A stretch of 64,000 nucleotides of DNA from Luscinia megarhynchos (GCA_034336665.1 CM067566.1:21434330-21498329), one strand, 5' to 3'; shown: positions 39,614-54,600, counted from the stretch's first letter. The notes: generated from the sequence alone by a model not told the origin. Program-made: numbers and translations.

Positions 39614-42600
39614 GACTGATTAGAGGAGAGCAAGGGTAAAGGGCTGGTAAATAAGTTGTACCAAGTTACAAACAGCTGAACAATGGTAAGTCCAAAGGCA
39701 GGAATTCCAGTTTTGGGAATGACAGATTCTGAAACACAAACATAGCTCTCTGCCTCCCTGTGCTGCTTATTCCCCCTTATGCTTAGGGCATAAACAAAGT
39801 TAATGCAGCTTTTCCCTCTCAGTCCCTTGTTTCTCTCAAGTTTCTGAAAAGAAAGCACAGAACTCTTCTGGCTGACTGACAGTGGTCTCCACTAACTGAT
39901 GACAATGCTTTGGTTTCTTTGGTAGTTGGAAAAAAAATAAATAAGAAAACAACAGTTTAAAGGTCTTTTACTCTATTTTCTTAAATGTTTTAGTCTTCCT
40001 AGAAGTACCTTCTGTATCACTTAACAAGACAGGGTTCTCTGTTGTAAAGCTGAAGTAGAATTTTAGCCATGTGCATGTATCAGGAAGTGGAATCACTGAA
40101 ACACTGCTGCAAAGAGCTGACTTAAATCTAAACTGCCTCAGAAATTTTTCTGGTTTCTGGTGAGGTTAATGTGGTAAGTAAATAAACTCTTAATATTTTT
40201 TCCTCTAGTTTTAGAAATTGAGTTTAAAGGTCAAAAATTGTAATATTGATAACATTTTAATTTCCTGAAAGTTAGTGGCCCACATTAAAGCAACACCCAT
40301 ATATTTAAACTTAAATAAAATCAGAGAGGAATATGCTTTTAATAGATTTTTTAAGACAATATGTGCCTCACAGTAAATAAGTCTATGTGACTCCTATGCA
40401 TTAAGAAAGAAATTAATGTTCTGTCAGCATTTCCCATGCATCTCTTACTGCTGTGCCTGCAATTTTATAGCGCAGTTTGGCAGAGAAACCACTTGTTTCT
40501 TGCAGTTTTGCAAATATTGCAATACAGAAACTAATATTTTCACAGAACATTACAAAATTCATTATAAAAATAATCTCTGATAAAATGCATCTATTGCAGC
40601 CATGTCCCAAATATTTTTTCCTCACTACATGGTTTTGCCAATTATAACATAGGTTGACACAGAGTAAGTAATTTAACAAACCTCTCAAAACTGATATTGA
40701 AAATGTACATAAAACCTTTATTGTATTGAGTGTTATTGAATACATTACCTAATGCAGAGATCCAGAATGGATAAAGTTCTTTAGTGAGAAGTGCATCATC
40801 TATTTGAGAAAGAAAACTTTTCAGTACATCAGTCACATCTTCAAGCTGATGTTTTCCTGCTCTTAGTTTAACACTTCTTGCATCTTTTTTGAAGCTTTCC
40901 AGCAGTTCAGCCGCATTGGAAGAATCACCATTCTTAAGATAGATTTGCTTGCTACCTAAACCTAGGGCACAAAAATACAGGAGAGAAAAATAAATGAATG
41001 CAAAATTAAGTACTCTTTCAAAAATTCCAGGCATCATTCTATGAAAATTATCTGTGCCCGCCAAACATGTTGTATTTCCTAACAAAATCTTTCTGATCTT
41101 TTACTCTCTTTATTAGTAAAAACACTGCCAAGTCTTCTTACACCTAACTAGACCTCTTTGCAAAAATACTCATAATCATAGTAAGCAAGCCAGGGATAAC
41201 TATTTCAAGTGTACTTTACAGGCATTTCAAATCCCCAAATCTCTTCAGGACTTCCTAAAACAGTACTTTCAAAAGGCACAGTAAAGAGAAGTCATTTTGA
41301 TGATAAGTATTATATTACACATAAAACACAGCTGTCTTCAAGAGAAAACTCATTTTATTACTCTATGTATGAACTCAGCTTAAGACCCAAAGTATTATTG
41401 TATTCATCCAGCCTGAAAGATTTTATACTTAAAAGCCTCAAGATTAGTAGAAAATACCCTTTTTCTGGTTTTTCTCATGTTCTGGAAGACATCAGTCAGC
41501 TACTATTCTTATATGCAAAAACAAAAACCTCGAAAGTCAACTTAAAAAAGAAAATGTATAGTTTAGAACTGTCATGACTATCTTCAATCACTACATATGT
41601 TATTGTAGTCAAAACCTTTGTTTTTTGAAACTTGAGGAAACTTGGCATAGATGCACAGTGCTATTTATCCTTGTTGGGGTGATTTCTGCATTCACATAAC
41701 TAGAAAGAGGATGGTACTTTATGCAAAATCCTGCTTTTCTTATGCACCTCCCAAATTAAATACTCTCTCAAAACCTGTGAGATCATGTCTAATGTTTTTA
41801 CAGTTCACCTTTCCTGTAATGCCCACAAGCACTTCCATTTGGTACAGCTTCTGTGGTGTTACTATCAGGAACAGCCCTGGACCACAACAGCATCTGTCCT
41901 CTGTAGACTACTGCTAAAGATAGAATCTTTACAATGATGATACCAAAGTTGTATGCATGCAAGTAATGCATACAAATAATTCCTTCAGCTTTCAATTGAG
42001 CATTTTAACTGCTACCAATGTTGATTCTGAAAAGCAAAGCATATTTTTGATACAGATTTAATAGATTTAAACAACTTTTGGAAATTGAATTTTAATTGAC
42101 AACTTGTTCTAAGTGGCAGACATAATTACCCTGCTTTAAGAATTCAGTGGATGAAATGGTGTAAACTATACTTGGAATAATTTTTATTCCTAATGATTAA
42201 AAATAATTTAGCCAAAGTTCTTTTTTCTTACCTTTAGGTACTAGGTGTAACTCCATACAATTATTTACAATAATGCAGTGTTGCCATATCCAAAGATTTT
42301 TAGTTAAACTTCAATGACTCAAATAGAAATTAGGTGCTCTCATACTGACGGAGGTTATACCAAAGACAGATTTGTACAGGGTTGATATGCATGTAGCAAC
42401 CTCACAAGAAAACTCATGAATTTTCAGTAGTAAAAGGGCACAAACATCATCTGCATATAACCTAATGCCACAGAAAGTTATGCTGGGCAAAATTTACTTA
42501 AATAAATGGTAACCAACTATACATCCTTAGGTTGTTTCAATGAATAAACAGCAGCCTAAGACTGAACTCAACGCCATGGTTAATGCCAGCTTCCATAACG

Positions 42601-45600
42601 TGTTCAGACCACAGCTTTTCCAGGTTTGCAGAGTTTATTTTTTGCGCTGAGTTGTCTGCACTGGGGCAGTGGACCCCAAGATTCAGTTTCAAAAAGCAAA
42701 GAAGACTATCTATAAAGGACATTTATCAAATTGTATTTCTCCAAACTGGCCTTTCTTAGATGCATGGTAGTGTATTGCACTATCTCATTAAAGAATGGCT
42801 AGGTTAATGAGGGGCATGGTTTTACTTAAAGTAATATATAAACTCATTCAATAGGATCTGGTACTGGGGGAGCTTAGGTATTATACAAATTATCTTAGCT
42901 GGAATAAAATCCACTCTACTTACCATACTGTGTAACAAACGCTATGCAGCTGTTCACTATAATAGGAACATCATTTTTGCTGAGCTGCTGATCTTGTAAT
43001 GCATTGCCATCTGTACCTGCTGCTTTTTCAATTGCAGTATACCAGACCATGAAATCCAGCTTTGTGTGACCATGGATGTATAGCGTTCTGAAAAGTATAA
43101 AAATATTTTGAGTTCAGGAAAGAAATAAAAAACCGATGTTATGGTACCACAGCAACAAAGCAGATGTTCAGAAAAGGAAAACAAAAAAAGCCCAAAAAAC
43201 CCATGTTTGGAGTAAGACATCAAGGCACCTTTCACCACTTAAAGCTGTGAAGGTGGTCTATTGTTCCAGCATCTTTTCTTTTTCCAAATTCATTTGTATT
43301 ACCAGTGCCATAAAAAATGAAAGAAGGTCCACAAACACTGTCACAAGCCTTTGAAAGAATCCGCCAACATTTTAATTATTCTTCTTCAGTCTTGCTCCTA
43401 CATTATACATTCATATGTCCAAGCCATGGCTAAGCAGGAAACAAATTTAGAGACAACTTTCAGCACTGTAAAAAGCTTTCCTTCTCTTGTATTCACTCCT
43501 AAACACCCCACATACCCATCAGCCTCTTCTATAGAGTAGCTGAGACATACTGAGCTCCCCTCCTACATAAGCACCAAAAAGATCACCCACCACCACAAAG
43601 CTAAGGAACATACATAAAAAAGCTACGAGTTGAGGCAGAATAAGTTAATGCAACACTTTGCCAGTACCTCAAAGCACAGCCTTATTCTGACTCTTTTATT
43701 TAAGCATGCTATAGTAATCTGTGTACTACCCTGACAAGCAAGCTTCTAAGAGAGAACACCAAAGTTGAAAAGTTTAAGGGGTTATGTCCAACCAACAATT
43801 GTTTAAAGTGTTAAAATAGTAAGCAAACTTTTCTACATATGTTCTCTTATCTCCCACTAAAGACATGTAACGGATCAATTTTCTCTAATGACCATTTTTT
43901 TGCTAACCAAGAAAAGTCAAAATGCTCTACTGAACAGTTTCATCAAAATAGGAAATTAATTTGATTTCATTTTTAGAAGGGGGAAGAAGCATATCATATG
44001 ATGAGGGAATACTCAATTTTATTTCCTTTTGTTAATATCTTTCAATTTTGCTTTTATAAATGTTGCCATTCTAGCATTCCTAACTTGGTAGGAAGTGGGA
44101 ATGCAGTCAATGTGTTACATATACACAGCTATCTGAACTCTTCTCAAGACCCACCATACAGACTGAGCCATTCAGCAGCAGAGTAGATGACACTAAAATA
44201 TTTCATCCCACTGAACCACATTTTTAGGAAGTCTTTACTTCATGACTTCAAATGTCATGTTAACTATCACACATGCCTGTATAGTAGGAAAACAGCATCT
44301 TTCTACCACTAAAAAAAAATATAATAATTTGCATAAAGTTCTCCTATTTTTGCAGCAAAACGAGTGAGCCTAATTCAATGCTGTCAAAAGTTTCCTTAAG
44401 ACTAGTCAAAACAGGTAGTTCTCAATCAATGTCTTCCAAAGTATACATCACCATATTTTCTGGTATTGCTACTGCCATACATATATAAGGAAAGTAAAAA
44501 GTTTGAAGTGAGTACAAAAAAAGTTTGACAGTGCATGATACTCTACTCATTTCCTACTATTATTCACAGATCAGAAGAGGTTAGGACAATGATTTATAAA
44601 AGATTTATGGTGCTTTCCAACACAAGAAATGTACATATATATGAATACTACTGTGTGTTTATTTCCCCTGCAGAACAGCAGAATTCACATTATGGTATTA
44701 TGCAAAAGGATAAATGAAAATCTCAACAGATTATTTTTTATCCAAAGAATTACGATATATACAGGAAGCAGCAGTGAAAATATTATTACTTCTAAAGAAG
44801 AAAAGGGCAACTCTGCTGCATATCAATGAATTGATACCAGAGGAGGAGAGAAAAAATACCGTACTGAACTTCAAAGGTCATATAAACTTATCAGCATTGT
44901 TCAGAGAGATACGAAAGTCTAAATCATGCGTCTGTCAATCAATTGTTGTGATATATGAAATACCTAAACTATGTGGAAAAGATCACCTTGTATTTTATGT
45001 ATCTTTCCATCTTCCCATCAATGCATCACCTTAGAAAAAAGGTATCAGAAGCACAAAGTGATGATGTTATTGTTTTCTAAAATTTGAGAAGCTGTTGAGC
45101 TTAATTCAGTTGCAGAGGAAGAGGCTACTTAATAATTAGTAAAAAAAATGTAGTATTTGTTTAACTTGTAGTCCCAGAGGACCAACATAGTCATGAAAGA
45201 GAAGTTACTGGTAAAAATATTGTCCAACAAATATAAATGTGAAAATCTGGCTGCTATCATGGAGCCTGGATTGTTCATAAATGGAAATTAGTTATTTTTG
45301 AAAAAATTATACTTGCCTAGTCAAAAATCTCGAGTGGCAGCATCAAAAAGTAAGATAAATCAGAGATGCATTTTCACTACAATACCACAGAAGTGAAGAA
45401 GGGAGAAAAGGAATTAAACCAGTGCCAGACACATTTCAGAACTCAGTCAATTTCTCATGGAAGTGGCTTAAAAAGCTCATCTCAAACCTCAATAATGTTT
45501 GGCTGAGAGAGGACACACCTGGAGTAAATTTAAATCAGAAAAACATAAAACAATTTAAAAATAAGATGTTTAAAGCAGTCTTTCTCAGTTTAGTCCTTTT

Positions 45601-48600
45601 GGACAAATTTAATAACATTTTTTCTTTTTTCTTTTTTTTCCTAATTGGAAATGATTTTTTAATCTCCTCGAACCTGGTAGCAATGAAAAGGAAAGGGGAA
45701 ATAATTTCCAGCAGAAGAGCAGAACTTTCCTCAAGTACAGTACAAGTCTTCTACAGAATTTAATAAAGCGATGGAGATAAGTTTGCAGATTTAACCTCTG
45801 TGTTCAACTCTTTCACACAGTTTTCAGGCACAATTAATAACCTAACTATAAAAACATAAAGTTATGTTAAATCCAAGGTTTAAGACTAAGCATAAACACA
45901 AGCTGAAACACAGTGATGTCTCATGTAGCACAAAACCAAGGAATTAAGAGTTTGTAGAAGTAATCATGTTTGAAGGAATCTGTATTTTATTAAGATCTAC
46001 CATGCCAATTACCAACTATTTTCCACAGACTCAAGCAAAATGCATTCCTTCAATACAAATGCACTGCCTTCTATAGTATTTTTATGTATATGCTATCTTT
46101 CCAGTTCTAAAAATCGATAAAGATCTCACATTTTATAACAAATACTTAGCAATAGTGAGAACATGGTGAAAAATGGCAGAATTTTTGCTATGTTGTGTGA
46201 AATACATACAGTCCATAGCCAAGAAATTAATAATTTAAGTTCTCAAACAAACAAGGCAGCCTGCCAACGTAGATTTCTGCCTTAGTGAATTGAGAGAATT
46301 GAATTGAGACAAGTGACTGCAGGAGATCAATCAGTCTCAACATCAAGGAAACTACTGTTACCTTTACAGCTTTATTGTTGACTACCAGCACATGCTTCTG
46401 CCCCAGCAGTCAAGACAGACAACATACATGACCACACTTCATCCACAAGAGTGCAGGATGGGTTAAAGAGAAGCCTTTGCAAAGTCCACTAGCTTTAGCT
46501 ATGTCTATCAGCTTTGCTGCACAGCTGTGCAATGGGAAAGAAGTGGTACTAGGTGATTTTGGGTAAGGTGGGCAGGGAGAGTGAGAGACATCAGCACAAC
46601 TCAGTGCCCTCTGGTAACTCCCACAAGATTTTAATCATTTAGCTGTCTGAAAATAGAGCTACTAGGAAGGTAAATATCGATATGAAATTATTTTGGGAAA
46701 TCAAATTGCAACTGAAGCATGGACGTTCCATTAAAAATTACTGTTAAATGTGACCAAACAATATTTGTTCAAGGGACCATTCAAAAGGTCTTACATCCAG
46801 CATATAGTATTGAAAGCACAAGTCCTTTCACCTGACTCTTAAGTTTCTATTGATTGTGGATTTTAGAATTTTGTGCCCATAACTGCATTTTATGAGAAAA
46901 CTTACTTACTCATCAAAGGGTTAAGAAGTAAAGAATTGAATGAACCATCAGCCTAAAGAAATTGTGCCAGTATGCAGGGAAGGTTTATCGTCCATAATAA
47001 GAGCTAACTACATCAGAAGCATAACAGGTGAAAAAAAGCACCATCTGGATTACACTATGGTCTGAAAGTATTCACTGACACGTAAGAGAGAGCTTAAATT
47101 ATTTCACAAAAAATATAACAAATGTGTGAAACTGAATTATCTGCACAACTGTTTATTTAAAGTATAGCATTGGAGATTTTGCATTAAATTCTGCATATGA
47201 AGATATATTTTAAAACTACTGTATAGAGATGTTTTCAGACAACCTTCTTTTCATTGTGCAGATCCCTCTGTTGGCCTCTGTTGAACTACACAGGAGTAGC
47301 TGTTTCACCAATATGCTACACAACTTCTGCCTGGATAGCAACAGGAGGTCAAGTATCACCAGTCACTTCAAGCATTTTAAAAATACAGAGATCAAGGGAA
47401 AAATCCAAACTGAATATGGATCAAATCAGGGGACAGCTCTGTATAACAAAGCGAAGTCTCAAACATAGAAAACTTTAAAATGGTTTGCCATTTCTAGTAA
47501 GAAGTCAAGAGGTATTTCAACTATGAAACTAGAATATTTCAACTATGAAAGTGGAAAGCAAGAAGAGGCAAATAGCCATCTGATTAGGGTGTAAAACTAT
47601 ACATCACAGTGTTGTGAGAAGTCAAGATTTCCAGCTGAGTTAGATACAGTTCTAGCAGCCCAGACAATATGCTCCAATGGAAACCAGAATGCAACAAAAT
47701 TCTAGTAGGTGTTAAAAAAAGACTGTGTTCTGAGATTTACTTTAGCAAAAATAAACAAACACAAACATTAACATGTCTGAGATCTGAAAAAATAATAAGG
47801 TAGAATTAAAAGTCATCTAGAATTATCGTGAAATTTGCATTGAGCTTCAAAACATTGAGTACATTGAGCCTCAAAAAAGACAACAATCTTCAAGAAAAGA
47901 GAAGCAATCTTGTGGTTTCAGAAATCTTTTAGTGTGGTTCAGTCTCTGATGATATGCTATTACTTGGTATGATTGCCACCTCTTACTTCTGAGCTGATAG
48001 ATGTCATCAACTGAGCATGTCGTATAGATAAAAAATGAACAGCAGGGTGCCAAGCAGAAAACAGGGTAAAGGAAGAGGGGGCAAAACAGAAGAGGTAGGA
48101 GTGGATTTTATTAATATCTAAGACATTCTGGGAAAATCTCACATGCCTTTTTTGGTAGTATTGTATCTAAATTATTACATTTTATACAAGCTAGAAAGTA
48201 TTACATACATTACAGTCCAAAATCAATTGCAAATTCTTCTTCTGAGTAGATATGTATCAGATGAATGCTATATTTTAGTATCCCAAATTGATTATGTTTT
48301 AAAGAACAAGAATTCATAGATTTATTACATTGTAATATGAAGTTTTTATAGTTTCTGAAAACTTTTACTTGCATATACAATCATTCTCAAGTAAAAAGTC
48401 CATTTGTAACAACTGAATTAATTCTTTTACCTACAATATTTTTAAAAAAAGGTGCAAAAAAGAAAGATATATGAAACATGTAAACATATGACTTTTCCTA
48501 ATTAATCAGCCCAAAGACTGAGACTTGAAAAAGTATCATAAGTATAAGGCATAAGTATTTGTAAGAAACAGAAAGTCAGTAGAAAAATACTTCAAGGAAT

Positions 48601-51600
48601 TTTGATAATATTTTCTAGTAAAATTTAACCAGACACTTTAAGACATTGACCACACTTATTTTTTATGCAAAGAAGGGTGGCTTTATTTGGTTTGGTTTAT
48701 GGTCACTGGGTTGTTTTATCCTCCTAAACTTTTCCTAATTCTGGAAAAATCTTACTTGTTTTATTTAATTCCTTCAATACTACTTTTTATTTATTTTATA
48801 ATTTATCCTGCATTTAAGTGAGAATAAATTAACAAGAAAGTCATCAGCTACACAGAGGCTCTTCCAAGAGATCAGTCTGTGCCAAAGTTGACATTAGATA
48901 AGTGCACATATAAAATAAGAGACTGAATAGGAAAACTAGAAACTTTGACATTTCATTTAGTTGATGCTGATGACATCTCAAGGATATTAATTTATCTAGA
49001 GCTTGGAGGACACAAAGTAGATTAGTGGCTTTACTTCCATTTACAGCAATTGAGTCTAAAGACAAAGGTGATTTTATATTTAATCATTTTACACACACAC
49101 ATTAAATTGCTTATCACTTTAAGGTGCAATATCATACAACTGCACTGCACATCTGGATAGTTTTGAAGTAATATCCTAAACAACAATCATCAGGCCAAAG
49201 CCTATACACCCACACAGCTTTCAATTTTAACATAATTTGAAGACCACACATTTAAATTCTTTATGGCAGATTAAATTAAAATATATTCATATCCACCTTA
49301 AATCAGACACTGTGTCCCTGTTGGAATTATTTTCAAATAGCTCAGAATTTCCCTTAAACTATTAAAGTAGTTCAGGGAAAATCTACTCACACTTGACAGA
49401 AATATTATGATGTAATAAATATTAAACCCTGACTTGGAGCTAAAAGTTTTGCTCAGCATTAACACCTATAAAATTATATGCATGGTTTATATCCATCTTT
49501 TGGACGGCTCCTTGAATAGGATACCTCAGGCTGCCTGTTTGGTGTGTGTAGCTTACTTAATGCTGCATATTTCAATATGCTTTTTTAAAAAAAACAAACT
49601 TAACACAAACCAAAACAAATCAAACCAACAAACAAACAAAAAACCAAAAAAACCCAGAACAAACCAGAACCCCTCCCAAAAAGACAAAAAAAATGTTTCC
49701 TGCTAACCTGCATAGCCTTACTCAGCTCTGAAACATACAATATCCTAGAAAGAGTTAAAACTCAGAAACACAAGTTACAATGCATTTCTGACAAGTTATT
49801 TCAATTCTGAACAGATGTCAAAGGTATCTATGGGTTTTTTTTTTCTTTGTCAAAGAGAGAAACACTCTTCATTTATTAACCTATTATTGGCTGTTTAAAA
49901 GACAGCATAAATACTGCACCACTTAAGTATTTCTTCTTTTCCCCCATCACTACAAATATGACAGTCATGTCCACCAAGTATTACCTAATTGGAAGCAGAT
50001 ATGGATGATGCTTGTTTTGTAAGTATTGCTTTTTCCTAGATAGGATATTGTTAGCTGAGAGCAGGCTATTACAATAAGATTAACCAGAGGACTCATTCAT
50101 ATTCTCTCAAACCTGACCTAGGTAGATTGAGACACAGAATTCTGAGACATAAGAATGATTAAAAAATCAAGAAGTTTGTAGTAAATGCTCTAAAGAGGTA
50201 TTCTTTTTTTACAGGGTAAAAGGAGTTAATTCCTTTTGAAGAAATCATTATTGGCAGACTAATCTGGGGATAATTTTCTCAGTGGGAAAACTGTTTTTAA
50301 TTAAGTAGTGCTTGTTAACATTTCGTGACACAGACATAAAATGTAATTAATGTCCAAAGATATTCCCTCCTTTAAAAAGTCTGCAAATTCCCTCTCTCAC
50401 TAGCAACCTCAAGTGAAAATACTTTCAAACTAATCAACGACAATTGTAAGATATCAGTATAAAAATAGAAAAAAATTTTTTTCAGATAGGAACCTTACCT
50501 TCCTTTTTCAACAAGCAGCAGGACATCTATTCTTTCTCCATTTTGCATCACACTACTGGTTGCTGAAAACAAAACACATACACATTCATATGGCCTTCAC
50601 AGACACTTACTTATGACAAACACATGCACACACATATAGACATGTTTTTTTCAAAATTATGTCCTGTGCCAAAAGGAGCGTGGAATTCTTAAACTTTGCA
50701 AATAAAGAATGCTGCTGATAATAGAAAGAAAACTCCACAGAATACCACACCACATTTCCATTAAAAAAAAAAAAAACTAACACAAAACATTATCAAGAAA
50801 GTTTAAACATGTACTTTTTAATGAGACAATATACTACAGTGGTTTATTATACTAAACTATTATACTAGACATGATTCAGAAGCTGGATTTTGGAATCCAT
50901 TAACTTTTTGCACCTTAGTGGCTGCACATATTTACAGTAAGATAATGCAAGTTATCTGTTTAGCATAAAGATCAGTGCCACCCTTCTTTATGTTGCCTTA
51001 TGCTATCCCTGCTAAAAAAAAGTACCCTTTAAAACACCTACATTATACATAACACAGCAAATACATCTGGATAGTTTCCAGTTGCACTGCTTAAAATACC
51101 ATACCATGAACTACACAAAAAGCAGTATATTAAATGTAACCTGTTTACTAAATTGAAATTGTGAAAATTTAATTTCTCAAAGTGAGTGTCATAGATAATC
51201 CACACCTTATTTCAACTAATTCACGGAGAGAGTAAAATACTAAATACCAATGAAACACAATAAACACATTGCATGTTATATGATGTTTTTGTATCACACA
51301 TACTCCTAGCCTCACCTTCATATAGTGAGTCAAATATCAAGAAGGTATGTTACTATACTTCCACAAATGATTCATTATTTTTAAATTTTCATTTATACAA
51401 ATCAGTATTAATATTGGAGAATATACATTCTGGAGAAAGCAGAAATCAAAGAAAAGAGTATGGATATATAACATTTCCAAGAAATAAAACTAATGTTAAA
51501 AACCCCAAGCAAAACAAATTCTCAACTGAAAGTCAAAAGTGTTTCATTTTTTTACATGAGATATAATATACACAAATTCTGCATGCCGTTATGTTTCTGG

Positions 51601-54600
51601 CAGAGGCAATTAGTGTTGCATCATCAAGAAAAATATCAGGAACAGTTCTCCTACTGCCTAATCTTTTAATTCTGAATTAGGATCAAAAGTATTTACAAGT
51701 TAAGACACCTAGAGGCATAAAAGCATTCCTGATTAAAAACCACCTTCTTAGTGTTATTCACACCAAATATAAGGTGGCAGTAAATAAAAAGTAGAAAGCC
51801 CAGTGGCATTTAGGGAAGCTCCTGCAAAATTGTCCACAATCTGTCAGCATTTATAAAGAGGATCATCAATAAAGAGCTAAATTCTCTTCTCTATGTTACT
51901 ATATTATAAACCTCAAATCATATGTATTATTCTATGTAACAGACTGCCTTGTTCAATATAAAAACAAGCAGGGCAGATATACTTAAAAGATGATTCAGAG
52001 AATAATTACAAATAGTGATTGGCCATAGAAGACCATTTGTATAAATATTCTTATCTCTCCACATCATGACATTGAGATAATATATTTTTTATTTTTTTTG
52101 TATGGGAAAAAAATCTATTAGTCTGTGAAATACCTTTCCAGGAGAATAATAATTCTCCAGTATGTTCGAGTATTTTAAAACCAGACCTGTCAATCATCTG
52201 AAGAATGTGTTCTGCAGTGAGTATTTCTGCCCTGCCAAAAATGAGAGACAATAATCCCAAAAGGTTATATATTATTATTCAATTTTGTACTCTTGTAAGA
52301 AAGATACTGCTGCAACTGGAACAAAAATTGTCATCATTCATTTTAAAGCTGTGAAAAATTTCCCTGGCATGTGCCAAAAAATAGGAAAAAACCCCAAGAC
52401 AGAAATTAACCAACTCCATATTTAGATAAGAGTTGGAAGAACATCTGACATATGTGAAGGAATAGTTACTGAGCTTCCCAGTATTTATTATTTTGAAGTG
52501 TAATAGAAATGTCCTTAACAGTGAATCCCATAGGATGTTTTCTGAATACCAGATGTTCTTACTTAGTTCTTGCAGCCTCCTTAGATATATGGAATCTTCT
52601 TCAACATCCTCCATTTCAAGACAAAAGTAAAGGCTCGACTTCTCTATAGCAAACCAGCCTTTTCTCCACTGATCCAGGTTATGGCAATCTTTGTAGTACA
52701 GCTGCCCAATAAGGTCACAGTCTCGTTCTAACAGTGATTCAGCCACCGGGGGAACAAAATGCTACCAAAGAAAATGAGGTGAGTCAGATGAAGAAAAAAA
52801 CCCTCTGCCTTAAAAAACAAAATCAAAATATTGCAAATCTATAGGATTCTAGGATGAAGATCACAGTAAAAAAAACCAAAAAAAAACCAACCAAAAAGTC
52901 CTTTGATATATAAAACCCCCACTCATAAACCCATAGATATACTAAATTTAAAATGTAAAATCAAGTGCAACATTTTTCCATTCATGCTTTACAATTCAAA
53001 TATTTTTCGTTTTGAACTACCATTGACTTAATTAGTAATGTGATTATTACCATTTCGAACAGTATAAAATACAGTATCACTTTAAGAATTCCATTTCAGA
53101 AAATAAATTCAATAGAATTGCAACCATAAAAACTTAGCTGAAATATATTCATACAGTATATGTCTTTATACTAGAGCACATTTAATATATTCTTAGGGTT
53201 GGCATTAAAATGCTGCTTCAATTCCTTTCACATTTTATTTTATTATCTTGTTTCAAACACTAAATCACAGAAGTTATTTCTTTCTGCTGTGCAAGAAACC
53301 TTTACACGCAGGAGAGATCAGTATTCATCAATAATGGCTTCTGAGAGGTTTTAAGCTAACAATGGCATTTTATTATTTGTGCAAAGGATCCTGGCCTAAC
53401 TGAAAAAGATAATTATCAGCATTACCTTAGCTATTGCTGAAGTCCATTTTCTTTGTGAATATGTCGTTTCAGCTCCAAATAGAAAAACACGTTCTGACAT
53501 TAAGTATATTTCAAATGTAAAGATGTCCCTAAAGCAAGCAAGAGAAGAAACACAGCTGTATTTAGTCTTCAAAAGAGTAGACACACATGAGTTTTTATTT
53601 CACTATTTTTTCATTCTGTCATACATATAGAATGGAATCCATCTGCATTTCTCCTCCAATATTACAAGTACAGCCCATGTAATAATAAAGCACTTTACAA
53701 TACAACAGGATCATAGAACTTTGCAGGTCAATAATACATGTTTAAAGGGTATGGTATAATAGTTAATTGAATGATTTCAAAATGCATTAAAATGTTTACA
53801 TATAATCATTAAAAATGCATAGGATTTTTTTGCTTTTGCAAGCTCATGTTATTTGATCAAAGTATATTTTTGAGAAAATATTTTACTGTATGTTTAATAA
53901 AAGCAGAACAACTAGTTGAATGGGAAGTTGTAAGCTGAAATGTTGGCTCATAGGGACTTTTAGATGTCATTTGGTCTAATCTCTAGCTCAAAGAGAGATT
54001 ATCACAATGAGAAGCCATTGAAAACAGTCAAGGATGGAGAGTACTATTCTTGTCACCAACCTGCTCCTGCCCTGCACCTGCCCTCTAATTGAAGAGGCTT
54101 TTCCTGTCAGACAGCATCAATCCTCTGGGGTGAAATTTGTGGTCACTGTGGATCACCTGCCATCACCAAGATGAGTAGAAAGACTTTGAAGTTGCTGCAG
54201 CTCAAGAAGCTCTTAAAAGTTTTTCTTAAGGGAGGTTCTTGCTTTTGTTTTTTTTTTTTTCTTTTCAAAACTGTACCACTATTTAAGCAGATGAACCCTG
54301 TTTATTCAATTTTTAATGGACAAATAAGGACAGTAAAAGAAAAAGCAAACTAGTTTAAACTGGTGTGCAATTTGGAAAGTAAATATCGTGCTGAAGCTAG
54401 GGTTCAGTCAGTCTTTAACTTACAAATTATGGTTTACCAATTTATAGTAAGATTTTGTCTGTGACCTCTCATTAGATGCCAAATAGATGGAGTATGCTTT
54501 TTCCTTTCAATGCTGAAGACTGAGATTTATCTAAATGTGGAGAACTGAGCATGACTCACTTCTACCATTTTCAATAGCCACTTTGAAAATTATATAAACA

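Larger units (their letters stand above)
43088..50498 (-). other. ARAP2: ARAP2 intron 8, largest in the window
   Basis: A 7.4-kb intron. Recognised structure is limited to a 22-bp-period direct repeat at 47513-47550 and an A/C-rich simple stretch at about 49589-49692. Plus-strand open frames of 106 and 113 codons (44714-45034, 45422-45763) look like AT-rich chance frames. No CR1 or LTR is seen, unlike introns 15-17. Confidence 0.65.

Noticed and set aside
44714..45034. Plus-strand 106-codon open frame in intron 8, with a neighbour at 45422-45763
   Set aside because: Lysine- and isoleucine-rich chance frame in AT-rich sequence. No recognisable domain, no splice or promoter context.
48844..49065. 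Helix-like 73-codon minus-strand frame in intron 8
   Set aside because: No splice sites that fit ARAP2 phase and no family resemblance.
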